DNA of 64,000 nucleotides, taken from an uncultured Phycicoccus sp. GTDB lineage: Bacteria; Actinomycetota; Actinomycetes; Actinomycetales; Dermatophilaceae. Positions 7,870 through 16,538 of this stretch are shown here, piece after piece (the first letter of the stretch is position 1; each line of letters opens with the position of its first letter). Position numbers and translations under genes: made by a program. The notes beneath the pieces are model-generated. The model was not told the origin of the DNA, did no database searches, and was given only the letters and a program-made list of their open reading frames with translations. The stretch spans positions 40,074 to 104,073 of the forward strand of contig NZ_CANLZR010000011.1 in assembly GCF_947495705.1 (NCBI RefSeq), given 5' to 3'.

Positions 7870-9015
7870 ATGCCGCGCAACCTGTACGCCAGCGAGCACG
7901 AGGACTTCCGCGCCTCGGTGCAGGAGTTCGTCGAGCGCACGCTCAAGCCGCGCGCCGAGCAGATGCTCGAGGTCAAGTCGATCGACCGCGACATCTGGAA
8001 GGAGGCCGGCAAGCAGGGCCTCTTCGGCCTCGACATCCCCGAGGAGTTCGGGGGCATGGGCGCCGAGGACTACCGCTTCAACGCCATCTCCGCCGAGGTC
8101 ATCGCCGGCTTCAACTTCGCCGTGTCGTCGTGTTTCGGCATCCACTCCGACGTCTGCCCGCCGTACATCGTCGACCTCGGCACCGACGAGCAGAAGCAGC
8201 GCTGGCTGCCCGGCATGGCCAACGGCGACCTCATCGCGGCCATCGCGATGACCGAGCCGTCCGGCGGCTCCGACCTCGCCGCCCTGAAGACCACCGCCGT
8301 CCGGGACGGCGACACCTGGGTCCTGAACGGCAGCAAGACGTTCATCACCAACGGCTACCAGGCCGACCTCGTCATCGTCGCCGCCCGCACCGACCCGGGC
8401 AAGGGCGCCAAGGGCATCACCCTGTTCGTCGTCGAGGCCGGCATGGACGGCTTCACCCGCGGCCGCAAGCTCGACAAGGTCGGGCAGGAGGAGGCCGACA
8501 CCTCCGAGCTCTTCTTCGAGGACGTGCGTGTCCCCGACACGAACCGGCTCGGCGAGGAGGGGCTGGGCTTCATCGCGATGATGCAGCGGCTCCCGCAGGA
8601 GCGGGTGGGCGCGGCCGTCGCGAACACCGCCCACGCCTTCCAGATCTTCCGCGAGACCGTCGAGTACACCAAGGAGCGCACGGCGTTCGGCCAGCCGGTG
8701 GGTGCGTTCCAGCACAACAAGTTCAAGATGGCCGAGCTGCTCACCAAGCTCGAGGTCACCCAGGCCTACGTCGACGACTGCGTCGCCGCGCACGCCGAGG
8801 GCGCCCTCACCCCCGTCGACGCCGCGAAGGCCAAGTGGTTCAGCGCTCAGGTGCAGAACGAGGTGCTCGACGAGTGCGTCCAGCTGCACGGCGGCTACGG
8901 CTTCATGAACGAGTACCGGGTCGCCCGGGCCTGGCGCGACGCGCGGGTCTCGAAGATCTGGGCCGGCTCCAACGAGATCATGAAGGAGCTCATCGGCCGC
9001 GACCTCGGCCTGTGA
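7870..9015 (+). CDS. Acyl-CoA dehydrogenase
   Basis: 381-residue flavoprotein that introduces the alpha-beta double bond into an acyl-CoA in beta-oxidation or amino-acid catabolism. FAD-binding and signature stretches are AIAMTEPSGGSDLAALKT and LNGSKTFITNG; the C-terminal domain has ERTAFGQPVGAFQ and QLHGGYGFMNEY. The end reads KIWAGSNEIMKE with Gly where short- and medium-chain enzymes have the catalytic Glu. Like long-chain and isovaleryl-type enzymes, the base is therefore probably the Glu of LPQERV on the neighbouring helix. The ATG at 7870 is preceded by AGGAG with 5-base spacing. It is divergent from, and presumably repressed by, the TetR gene. Confidence 0.93.
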   Translation: MPRNLYASEHEDFRASVQEFVERTLKPRAEQMLEVKSIDRDIWKEAGKQGLFGLDIPEEFGGMGAEDYRFNAISAEVIAGFNFAVSSCFGIHSDVCPPYIVDLGTDEQKQRWLPGMANGDLIAAIAMTEPSGGSDLAALKTTAVRDGDTWVLNGSKTFITNGYQADLVIVAARTDPGKGAKGITLFVVEAGMDGFTRGRKLDKVGQEEADTSELFFEDVRVPDTNRLGEEGLGFIAMMQRLPQERVGAAVANTAHAFQIFRETVEYTKERTAFGQPVGAFQHNKFKMAELLTKLEVTQAYVDDCVAAHAEGALTPVDAAKAKWFSAQVQNEVLDECVQLHGGYGFMNEYRVARAWRDARVSKIWAGSNEIMKELIGRDLGL

Positions 9016-9025
9016 CCGACGCGGC

Positions 9026-9781
9026 TCAGTCGAGCGGGCCGCCGGCGACGTAGATGACCTGCCCCGAGACGAAACCGGCCTCCTCCGAGACGAGGAAGGC
9101 GATCGTCGCGGCGATGTCGGCGGGCTGCCCGACCCGGGCGACCGGGATCTGGGCGGCGGTGTGGGTGAGGAAGTCCTCGAACGAGACCTTGAGCCGCTCG
9201 GCCGTCGCCCGGGTCATGTCCGTCTCGATGAAGCCGGGCGCCACGGCGTTCGCGGTGACCCCGAACTTCCCGAGCTCGATGGCGAGGGTCTTGGTGAAGC
9301 CCTGCAGCCCGGCCTTGGCGGCCGCGTAGTTGGCCTGCCCGCGGTTGCCCTGCGCCGAGGAGGACGACAGGTTGACGATCCGGCCGTACCGCTGCTCGGT
9401 CATGTGGGCCTGGCACGCCTTGGTCATGAGGAACGCGCCCTTGAGGTGGACGGCCATGACGGCGTCCCAGTCGTCCTCGGTCATCCTGAAGAGGAGGTTG
9501 TCGCGGATGATCCCGGCGTTGTTGACCAGGACGACGGGCGGGCCGAGCTCGGCGGCGACCCGGGCGACCCCGGCCTCGACCGCGGCCGCGTCCGACACGT
9601 CGACCCCCAGCCCGACGGCCCGGCCCCCGGCGTCCCGGATGCCGCCGGCCACGACCTCGCACGCGGCCTCGTCGAGGTCGAGCACGGCGACGGCGAACCC
9701 GTCCCGAGCCAGCCGCTCGGCGGTCGCGGCCCCGATCCCGCGGGCGGCTCCGGTGACGACGGCGACACGCTGCACGGGCAT
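9026..9781 (-). CDS. Short-chain dehydrogenase, 3-oxoacyl-ACP reductase type (FabG-like)
   Basis: 251-residue NADPH-dependent reductase. The Rossmann motif TGAARGIG is at residues 10-17, NNAG ends strand 4, and the catalytic Ser is in VNLSSSSAQG. YAAAK supplies the catalytic Tyr and Lys, and VAPGFIETDM follows. The ATG at 9781 was chosen because GAGGAG lies 7 bases upstream; the frame extends further but without conserved sequence. It converges with the acyl-CoA dehydrogenase with a 10-base gap. It could serve fatty-acid or polyhydroxyalkanoate metabolism; lying alone, away from the fab cluster, it is probably not the housekeeping FabG. Confidence 0.88.
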   Translation of the reverse strand: MPVQRVAVVTGAARGIGAATAERLARDGFAVAVLDLDEAACEVVAGGIRDAGGRAVGLGVDVSDAAAVEAGVARVAAELGPPVVLVNNAGIIRDNLLFRMTEDDWDAVMAVHLKGAFLMTKACQAHMTEQRYGRIVNLSSSSAQGNRGQANYAAAKAGLQGFTKTLAIELGKFGVTANAVAPGFIETDMTRATAERLKVSFEDFLTHTAAQIPVARVGQPADIAATIAFLVSEEAGFVSGQVIYVAGGPLD

Positions 9782-9821
9782 GGTGGACTCCTCGAGGCTG
9801 GGGGGCTGGGCCGGAGGCCCG

Positions 9822-9827
9822 ACAGTA
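9822..9827 (-). promoter_or_regulatory. -10 box of the FabG-like gene
   Basis: TACTGT on the minus strand, about 40 bases upstream of the ATG at 9781. It leaves a short leader containing the GAGGAG ribosome site. Confidence 0.4.
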
Positions 9828-9891
9828 GCCGAGCCGGGGCCCGGCCCGTCCAGGCCTGACGCGGAGGTCATCGACGGGCCCCCGGGCCGGG

Positions 9892-9897
9892 TAGGTT
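9892..9897 (+). promoter_or_regulatory. -10 box of the glgX-treY-treZ operon
   Basis: TAGGTT fits TANNNT and would start transcription near 9903, exactly where the leader hairpin 9903-9927 begins. The resulting 5' leader is about 73 bases long. Confidence 0.4.
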
Positions 9898-9902
9898 GGG
9901 AC

Positions 9903-9927
9903 CTCGCGCGGGGGACCCCCGCGCGAG
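9903..9927 (+). promoter_or_regulatory. Perfect hairpin at the 5' end of the glgX leader
   Basis: An 11-base stem, CTCGCGCGGGG paired with CCCCGCGCGAG, closes a 3-base loop. It sits between the putative -10 box and the ribosome site of glgX, so it would form the extreme 5' end of the operon transcript. It may stabilise the mRNA or act in control. Confidence 0.5.
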
Positions 9928-9975
9928 CGCCGGCAGCGCGGCTGGCCTGTAGTGACCCCCCTCGAAAGGCATTCT

Positions 9976-12132
9976 GTGGAGATCTGGCCTGGGACGGCGT
10001 ACCCCCTCGGCGCCACCTACGACGGCAGCGGTGTCAACTTCGCGCTGTTCAGCGAGGTCGCCGAGACCGTCGAGCTGTGCCTCGTCGACGACGACGGCGC
10101 CGAGACGCGCATCGAGCTGCCGGAGGTCGACGGCTTCGTCTGGCACGGGTATGTGCCGGGGATGCAGCCGGGCCAGCGCTACGGCTACCGCGTCCACGGG
10201 CCGTTCGAGCCGACCGAGGGGCACCGCTGCGACCCGAGCAAGCTGCTGCTCGACCCCTACGCGAAGGCCGTCGAGGGGCAGGTCGCCAACGACCAGGCCC
10301 TCTTCTCGTACGACTTCGCCGACCCGACCGAGCGCAACACCGAGGACAGCCTCGGCAAGACGATGCTCGGCGTCGTCACCAACCCGTACTTCGACTGGGG
10401 CCACGACCGGCCGCCGCGCCACGAGTACCACGAGAGCGTCATCTACGAGGCCCACGTCAAGGGCCTGACGATGACCCACCCCGAGATCCCCGAGGAGATC
10501 CGCGGCACGTACGCCGCGATCGCCCACCCGGCGATCATCGAGCACCTCACCGCGCTCGGCGTGACCGCCATCGAGCTCATGCCGGTGCACCAGTTCGTCC
10601 AGGACACCTCGCTGCAGTCCAAGGGCCTGTCCAACTACTGGGGCTACAACACCATCGGCTTCCTCGCCCCGCACAACGGGTACTCGCGCTCGGACCGGGG
10701 GGAGCAGGTCACCGAGTTCAAGGCGATGGTCAAGGCGCTGCACGAGGCCGACATCGAGGTCATCCTCGACGTCGTCTACAACCACACCGCCGAGGGCAAC
10801 GAGATGGGCCCCACCATCTGCTTCCGCGGCATCGACAACGCCGCGTACTACCGGCTCGTCGACGACAACAAGGCCCACTACTACGACACGACGGGCACGG
10901 GGAACAGCCTCCTCATGCGCAACCCGCACGTGCTGCAGCTCATCATGGACAGCCTCCGCTACTGGGTCACCGAGATGCACGTCGACGGCTTCCGCTTCGA
11001 CCTCGCGGCCACCCTGGCGCGGCAGTTCCACGAGGTCGACAAGCTCTCGGCGTTCTTCGACCTCATCCAGCAGGACCCGGTCATCTCGCAGGTCAAGCTG
11101 ATCGCCGAGCCGTGGGACGTCGGTGACGGCGGCTACCAGGTGGGCGGCTTCCCGCCGCTGTGGACCGAGTGGAACGGCAAGTACCGCGACACCGTGCGTG
11201 ACTTCTGGCGCGGGGAGCCCGGCTCGCTCGGCGAGTTCGCGTCGCGGCTCACCGGGTCCAGCGACCTCTACGAGCACAACGGCCGCAAGCCGATCGCCTC
11301 GATCAACTTCGTCACCGCGCACGACGGCTTCACCCTGCGCGACCTGGTGTCTTACAACGACAAGCACAACGACGCCAACGGCGAGGACGGGCGCGACGGC
11401 GAGTCGCACAACCGGTCGTGGAACTGCGGGGTCGAGGGCCCCACCGACGACCCCGAGGTCATCGCGCTGCGGGTGCGCCAGCAGCGCAACTTCATGGCGA
11501 CCCTGCTGCTGAGCCAGGGCGTGCCGATGATCGCCCACGGCGACGAGATCGGACGCACCCAGGGCGGCAACAACAACGTCTACTGCCAGGACAACGAGAT
11601 CGCCTGGGTCGACTGGGACCTCGATGCCGAGCAGCGGCGCCTCTTCGCCTTCACGGCGGCGGTCGCCAAGATCCGCAGCGAGCACCCCGTGTTCCGCCGC
11701 CGGCGGTTCTTCGCGGGCAGCGCCGACCACGGCGGGCAGTCCGAGATGGGCGACATCGCCTGGTTCCAGGCCGGTGGCGAGCCGATGGGCGAGCACGACT
11801 GGACCGACGGCGAGGCCCGGATGATGACGGTGTTCCTCAACGGCGACGCCATCCCCGGCCCCGACACCCGGGGCCGGCGGGTCGTCGACGACGACTTCCT
11901 CGTCCTGTTCAACGCCGACCACGAGGGGCACGAGTTCCTCCTCCCCGGGCCGGAGTACGGCGAGCGGTGGGCCGTCGAGGTCGACACCGCCGTGGACGAC
12001 GTCGACGCCGGCTGGCACGACGCCGGCGAGAAGGTCCACGTCGAGGCCCGCTCGGTCGTCGTCCTGCGTCACCCGCGCGAGGTCCCGGCCCCGCCGGCCG
12101 CCACCGCGGCCGCCGCCCCCGCCCGAGGCTGA
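9976..12132 (+). CDS. glgX: Glycogen debranching enzyme GlgX (isoamylase type, TreX)
   Basis: 718-residue GH13 enzyme that hydrolyses alpha-1,6 branch points of glycogen, releasing the linear maltodextrins used by TreY. An N-terminal CBM48-like domain (PLGATYDGSGVNFALFSE) precedes the barrel. The barrel motifs are DVVYNHTAEGN, DGFRFDLA with nucleophile Asp at about residue 342, AEPWD with acid/base Glu at about 378, and VTAHD. The GTG at 9976 is preferred over the GTG at 9952: GAAAGG lies 7 bases before it, and family members begin with this EIWPG sequence. It is the first gene of glgX-treY-treZ; treY begins 5 bases after its stop. Confidence 0.93.
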   Translation: MEIWPGTAYPLGATYDGSGVNFALFSEVAETVELCLVDDDGAETRIELPEVDGFVWHGYVPGMQPGQRYGYRVHGPFEPTEGHRCDPSKLLLDPYAKAVEGQVANDQALFSYDFADPTERNTEDSLGKTMLGVVTNPYFDWGHDRPPRHEYHESVIYEAHVKGLTMTHPEIPEEIRGTYAAIAHPAIIEHLTALGVTAIELMPVHQFVQDTSLQSKGLSNYWGYNTIGFLAPHNGYSRSDRGEQVTEFKAMVKALHEADIEVILDVVYNHTAEGNEMGPTICFRGIDNAAYYRLVDDNKAHYYDTTGTGNSLLMRNPHVLQLIMDSLRYWVTEMHVDGFRFDLAATLARQFHEVDKLSAFFDLIQQDPVISQVKLIAEPWDVGDGGYQVGGFPPLWTEWNGKYRDTVRDFWRGEPGSLGEFASRLTGSSDLYEHNGRKPIASINFVTAHDGFTLRDLVSYNDKHNDANGEDGRDGESHNRSWNCGVEGPTDDPEVIALRVRQQRNFMATLLLSQGVPMIAHGDEIGRTQGGNNNVYCQDNEIAWVDWDLDAEQRRLFAFTAAVAKIRSEHPVFRRRRFFAGSADHGGQSEMGDIAWFQAGGEPMGEHDWTDGEARMMTVFLNGDAIPGPDTRGRRVVDDDFLVLFNADHEGHEFLLPGPEYGERWAVEVDTAVDDVDAGWHDAGEKVHVEARSVVVLRHPREVPAPPAATAAAAPARG

Positions 12133-12137
12133 GCCCC

Positions 12138-14642
12138 GTGGCGGCCCACCGACCCGACCCCGCGCGCGTGGTCCCGACTGCCACGTACCGGCTCCAGATC
12201 CACGGCGGCTTCGGCTTCGACGACGCCGCGGCGCAGGTGCCGTACCTCGCCTCCCTCGGGGTGTCGCACGTCTACCTCTCGCCGGTCCTCCAGCCGGCGC
12301 CGGGCTCGACCCACGGGTACGACGTCCTCGACCACACCCGCATCAACGTCGAGGCCGGTGGGCGGGGCGCGTTCGAGCGGCTCGTCGCGGCCTGCCGCGA
12401 GGCGGGCCTCGGGGTCATCGTCGACGTCGTGCCGAACCACATGGCCGTGCCGTCGCCGGAGCACCTCAACGCGCCGTTCTGGTCGCTGCTGCGCGAGGGG
12501 GCTCGCTCCCCGTACGCGGGCTGGTTCGACGTCGACTGGGTCGCCGAGGACGAGCGGCTGCTCATGCCGGTGCTGGGTGGCAGCCTCGAGCAGGCGCTCG
12601 AGCGCGGCGAGCTGGCCCTGGCCGACGACGGCGGCCCCGGCGGCACCGACCCCGTCCTGCGCTACTTCGACCACGAGTTCCCGGTCGCCCCCGGCACGGA
12701 GGGGCTGCCCCTGCGCGAGCTCGTCGACGCCCAGGCCTACCGCCTGTCGAGCTGGCGGGAGGCCGGCGACGCGCTCAACTACCGCCGGTTCTTCGACGTC
12801 ACCTCCCTCGTCGCCGTGCGCGTCGAGGACCCGGTCGTGTTCACCGCCACCCACGCGCTGCTGCTCGCGCTGCACGGGCACGGCGAGGTCGACGGCTTCC
12901 GCATCGACCACCCCGACGGCCTCGCCGACCCGGGCGGCTACCTCGAGCGGCTCGCCGAGTCGACCGGGGACGCGTGGGTCGTCGTCGAGAAGATCCTCGA
13001 GGGCGAGGAGCGGCTGCCCGACGCCTGGCGGTGCGCGGGGACCACGGGGTACGACGCGCTCCTGCGGGTCCAGCAGGTCCTCACCCCGCCCGACGACACC
13101 GGCACCCTGGACCGCCTGTGGGCCGAGGTCGCGCCCGACCTCGTCGACCTCGACGAGGTCGTCATCGCGTCCAAGCGGCTCGTCGTCGACGACGTCCAGG
13201 CCGCCGAGGTCGACCGCCTGATGCGCCTCGTCCGCCGGGTCCTCGCCGGCGAGGACGCCGCCGCCCTGCGCCGGGCGCTCGAGGCGCTCCTCGTCGCGAT
13301 GGACCGGTACCGCGCCTACGTCGTGCCCGGCCGGGGAGTCGACCCCGAGCAGGCCGCCGTCGTCGACGCCGCGGCCGAGCGGGCTCGGGCGCTGCTCGCG
13401 CCCAGCGACCACGACGCGCTCGACGTCGTCGTCCGTCTCGTGCTCGGGGGCCACCTGCCCCAGGCCCAGGTGGACAGCGGCCAGGCGGCCGACGAGTTCC
13501 GGGTGCGCTTCCAGCAGACCTGCGGACCGGTCATGGCCAAGGGCATCGAGGACACCGCCTTCTACCGGTGGTTCCGGCTGGCGGGGGCGAACGAGGTCGG
13601 CGGCCACCCCGAGGTGCCGTCCATCGACCTCGACGCCTTCCACCACTGGTGTGCCCGTCAGCAGGCGGAGTGGCCCACGTCGATGACCACCCTCACCACC
13701 CACGACACCAAGCGCTCCGAGGACACCCGGGCACGCCTGATGACCCTCTCGGAGGACGCGCAGGGATGGGCCGAGTGGCTGGAGCGGGCCCGCGGGCTCG
13801 CCGACCCGTACCGCACCGCCCGGGTCGACCCGCCCACGGAGTACCTCGTCTGGCAGACCCTCGTCGGCACCTGGCCCATCTCGGGCGCCCGGCTCGAGGA
13901 GTACCTGCTCAAGGCCGTGCGCGAGGCCAAGGTCCACACGGCCTGGGTCGACGGCGACAGCGAGTACGAGGACGAGGTCGTCGCCTTCGCCCGCGCGCTC
14001 GGCCGGGACCTCGGCGTCCACGAGCACCTCGACGCGTGGACGGTGCCGCACGAGGCGTCGGTGCGCGCGAACATCCTCGGCCAGAAGCTCGTCCAGCTGA
14101 CGATGCCGGGCGTCCCCGACGTCTACCAGGGCGGGGAGCTCGGGATGCTGGCCCTCGTCGACCCCGACAACCGCCGCCCCGTCGACTGGACCGACCGCGT
14201 GGAGCGGCTCGCCCGCGTCGACGACGACGAGCCCTGCTTCGACCTCGACGACGACAAGATGCGGCTCACCGCGCTCACCCTGCGGCTGCGGCGCGAGCAC
14301 CCCGAGGCGTTCGTCGGCCCCGAGGCCACGTACACGCCGGTCGAGACCGGCAGCGAGCACGCCCTCGCGTTCGCCCGGGGCGACACCGACGGCCCGCGTG
14401 CCGTCACCGTCGTCACCCGGGGGGCCGGCCGGCTCGCGGCCGCCGGTGGTTTCGGCGACGCCGGGTGCGCGGTGCCGCCGGGCCGGTGGCGCGAGGTGCT
14501 GGCCGGCCGGGACGTCGAGGTCGGCGGGTCCGGGATCGCGCTGGCCGAGCTGCTCACCGAGCGGCCGGTGGCCCTGCTCGTGCGCGTCGACGACGGGGGC
14601 GCGGCCGAGGAGGAGACGACCGGCGAGGAGGTCGGCGCGTGA
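12138..14642 (+). CDS. treY: Maltooligosyl trehalose synthase TreY
   Basis: 834-residue GH13_26 enzyme. It rearranges the reducing-end alpha-1,4 bond of a maltodextrin into an alpha,alpha-1,1 bond, giving maltooligosyl trehalose. The N-terminal motif TATYRLQIHGGFGFDDA and YLASLGVSHVYLSPVLQ are diagnostic. Catalytic motifs are DVVPNHMAVPSPEH, VDGFRIDHPDGLADP (nucleophile Asp about 257), VVEKILEGEE (Glu about 284) and the late TTHDTKRSEDTRARL with the third acidic residue. Length is slightly above the usual 720-780 residues. The GTG at 12138 follows glgX closely, and the stop overlaps the treZ start by 4 bases. Confidence 0.95.
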   Translation: MAAHRPDPARVVPTATYRLQIHGGFGFDDAAAQVPYLASLGVSHVYLSPVLQPAPGSTHGYDVLDHTRINVEAGGRGAFERLVAACREAGLGVIVDVVPNHMAVPSPEHLNAPFWSLLREGARSPYAGWFDVDWVAEDERLLMPVLGGSLEQALERGELALADDGGPGGTDPVLRYFDHEFPVAPGTEGLPLRELVDAQAYRLSSWREAGDALNYRRFFDVTSLVAVRVEDPVVFTATHALLLALHGHGEVDGFRIDHPDGLADPGGYLERLAESTGDAWVVVEKILEGEERLPDAWRCAGTTGYDALLRVQQVLTPPDDTGTLDRLWAEVAPDLVDLDEVVIASKRLVVDDVQAAEVDRLMRLVRRVLAGEDAAALRRALEALLVAMDRYRAYVVPGRGVDPEQAAVVDAAAERARALLAPSDHDALDVVVRLVLGGHLPQAQVDSGQAADEFRVRFQQTCGPVMAKGIEDTAFYRWFRLAGANEVGGHPEVPSIDLDAFHHWCARQQAEWPTSMTTLTTHDTKRSEDTRARLMTLSEDAQGWAEWLERARGLADPYRTARVDPPTEYLVWQTLVGTWPISGARLEEYLLKAVREAKVHTAWVDGDSEYEDEVVAFARALGRDLGVHEHLDAWTVPHEASVRANILGQKLVQLTMPGVPDVYQGGELGMLALVDPDNRRPVDWTDRVERLARVDDDEPCFDLDDDKMRLTALTLRLRREHPEAFVGPEATYTPVETGSEHALAFARGDTDGPRAVTVVTRGAGRLAAAGGFGDAGCAVPPGRWREVLAGRDVEVGGSGIALAELLTERPVALLVRVDDGGAAEEETTGEEVGA

Positions 14643-16483
14643 GCCCCCGCACGATCGAGGTCTGGGCGCCGACCCCCGAGCGGGTCGAGCTCGAGTGGTC
14701 TCCCGTCCCGGATCCGACCAATAGGTCACGCGGGGTCCGGCGGGAGGCGATGACGCCCGCCGGCGACGGCTGGTGGCGCCTCCAGCTGCCGCCCGGCGTC
14801 GGCGAGGTCGACTACGCCTTCGTCCTCGACGGCGAGGAGCCCGCACTGCCGGACCCGCGCGGCGCCTGGCAGCCGGGCACCGTGCACGGCCCCAGCCGGA
14901 CCGTCGACACCGCCGGCTTCGGGTGGACCGACGACGGCTGGCGCGGCCCGCGGGACGGCGCCGGAACCCTCGGCGGATTGTTCTACGAGCTGCACATCGG
15001 GACCTTCACCCCCGAGGGCACCTTCGACGCCGCCCGGGCCCGCCTCGACCACCTCGTCGCGCTCGGTGTCGACGTCGTCGAGGTCATGCCGGTGGCCTCC
15101 TTCCCCACCGACCGGGGCTGGGGCTACGACGGGGTCGGGCTCTACGCCGTCCACGACGCCTACGGCGGCCCGGAGGCCTTCGCGCGGTTCGTCGACGCCT
15201 GCCACGCACGCGGCCTGGGCGTCTGCCTCGACGTCGTCCACAACCACCTCGGCGCCAGTGGCAACTACCTGGCCCGCTTCGGCCCGTACTTCACCACCGC
15301 CCACGAGACGCCCTGGGGCCCGGCGGTCAACCTTGACCACGACGGCTCCGACGTCGTACGCCGGTTCCTGCTCGACAGCGTCCGCCGCTGGTTCACCGAC
15401 TTCCACGTCGACGCGCTGCGGCTCGACGCCGTGCACGAGCTCAAGGACGACTCGCCCCGCCACTACCTCGCCGAGCTGTCCGACGAAGTGGCCGCCCTGG
15501 CCCACCGGCTCGGGCGCCCGCTCGACCTCGTCGCCGAGAGCGACCTCAACGACCCGGTGATGATCACCCCCACCGCCCAGGGTGGCCACGGGATGACGGC
15601 GCAGTGGGACGACGACGTGCACCATGCCCTCCACGTCACGCTCACGGGGGAGACCCAGGGCTACTACACCGACTTCGGGGGCGCGGCGGGGACGCCCGAG
15701 GCCACGCCGCTCGCGGTGCTCGCCAAGGTCCTCACCCACGGGTTCCTCCACGACGGGACGTACTCCAGCTTCCGCGGGTCCACGTGGGGCGCGCCCCTGG
15801 ACCGGCACCGGGTCGACGCCCGTCGCCTGCTCGGGTACCTCCAGACCCACGACCAGGTCGGCAACCGGGCGACGGGGGAGCGCATCTCCGCCCTCGTCGA
15901 TGACCCCGCGCTGCAGGCGGCCGGTGCCGCGCTGTACCTGCTCGCCCCGACGACGCCGATGATCTTCATGGGCGAGGAGTGGGCGGCGTCCACCCCGTGG
16001 CAGTTCTTCACGAGCTTCGCCGAGGACTGGCTCGCCGACGCGGTCCGGGACGGGCGGCGCGCGGAGTTCGGCACGCACGGCTGGTCCGCCGCCGACGTGC
16101 CGGACCCGCAGGACCCGGCGACACGCGACCGCTCCGTCCTGGACTGGGCCGAGGTCGAGACCTCGGAGCACGCCCGGATGCTGCGCTGGTACACCGACCT
16201 CACGGCCTGGCGGCGACGGCTGGTCGGCGACGCGGCGACCCGGTTCGCCGACGTCGACGTCACGGTCGACGAGGACGCCCGCTGGCTCGTCCTGCGCCAC
16301 GCCCGCGACGGTGCCGGCGCCTACGCCGTCGTCGTGAGCCTCGGTGCGGGCCCCGTGGAGATCCCGGTCCCCGGGCTCGAGCGGCTCCTGCTCACGTGGG
16401 ACCCGGACGATGTGTCCGCCGGAGCCGGGACGCTGGCACATCGTTGCCGATCTGTGTCCGTCGTCTCGGTGGGGCCGCGCTGA
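14639..16483 (+). CDS. treZ: Maltooligosyl trehalose trehalohydrolase TreZ
   Basis: 614-residue GH13_10 enzyme that cleaves trehalose off maltooligosyl trehalose, the last step of the TreY-TreZ pathway. An N-terminal beta-sandwich (RTIEVWAPTPERVEL) is followed by the barrel motifs DVVHNHLG, VDALRLDAVHEL (nucleophile Asp about 263), AESDLNDP (acid/base Glu about 300) and QTHDQVGNRATGERI. FMGEEWAASTPWQFF is the TreZ product-site signature. The GTG start overlaps the treY stop (GTGA), so synthesis of the two enzymes is coupled. Trehalose made this way serves osmotic and desiccation protection in the cytoplasm. Confidence 0.95.
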   Translation: MSPRTIEVWAPTPERVELEWSPVPDPTNRSRGVRREAMTPAGDGWWRLQLPPGVGEVDYAFVLDGEEPALPDPRGAWQPGTVHGPSRTVDTAGFGWTDDGWRGPRDGAGTLGGLFYELHIGTFTPEGTFDAARARLDHLVALGVDVVEVMPVASFPTDRGWGYDGVGLYAVHDAYGGPEAFARFVDACHARGLGVCLDVVHNHLGASGNYLARFGPYFTTAHETPWGPAVNLDHDGSDVVRRFLLDSVRRWFTDFHVDALRLDAVHELKDDSPRHYLAELSDEVAALAHRLGRPLDLVAESDLNDPVMITPTAQGGHGMTAQWDDDVHHALHVTLTGETQGYYTDFGGAAGTPEATPLAVLAKVLTHGFLHDGTYSSFRGSTWGAPLDRHRVDARRLLGYLQTHDQVGNRATGERISALVDDPALQAAGAALYLLAPTTPMIFMGEEWAASTPWQFFTSFAEDWLADAVRDGRRAEFGTHGWSAADVPDPQDPATRDRSVLDWAEVETSEHARMLRWYTDLTAWRRRLVGDAATRFADVDVTVDEDARWLVLRHARDGAGAYAVVVSLGAGPVEIPVPGLERLLLTWDPDDVSAGAGTLAHRCRSVSVVSVGPR

Positions 16484-16538
16484 CCCCCCGCTAGCCTCAC
16501 CCCCGGGGCGAGGACCCGCCCGGGAGGAGCGGTCGGCG

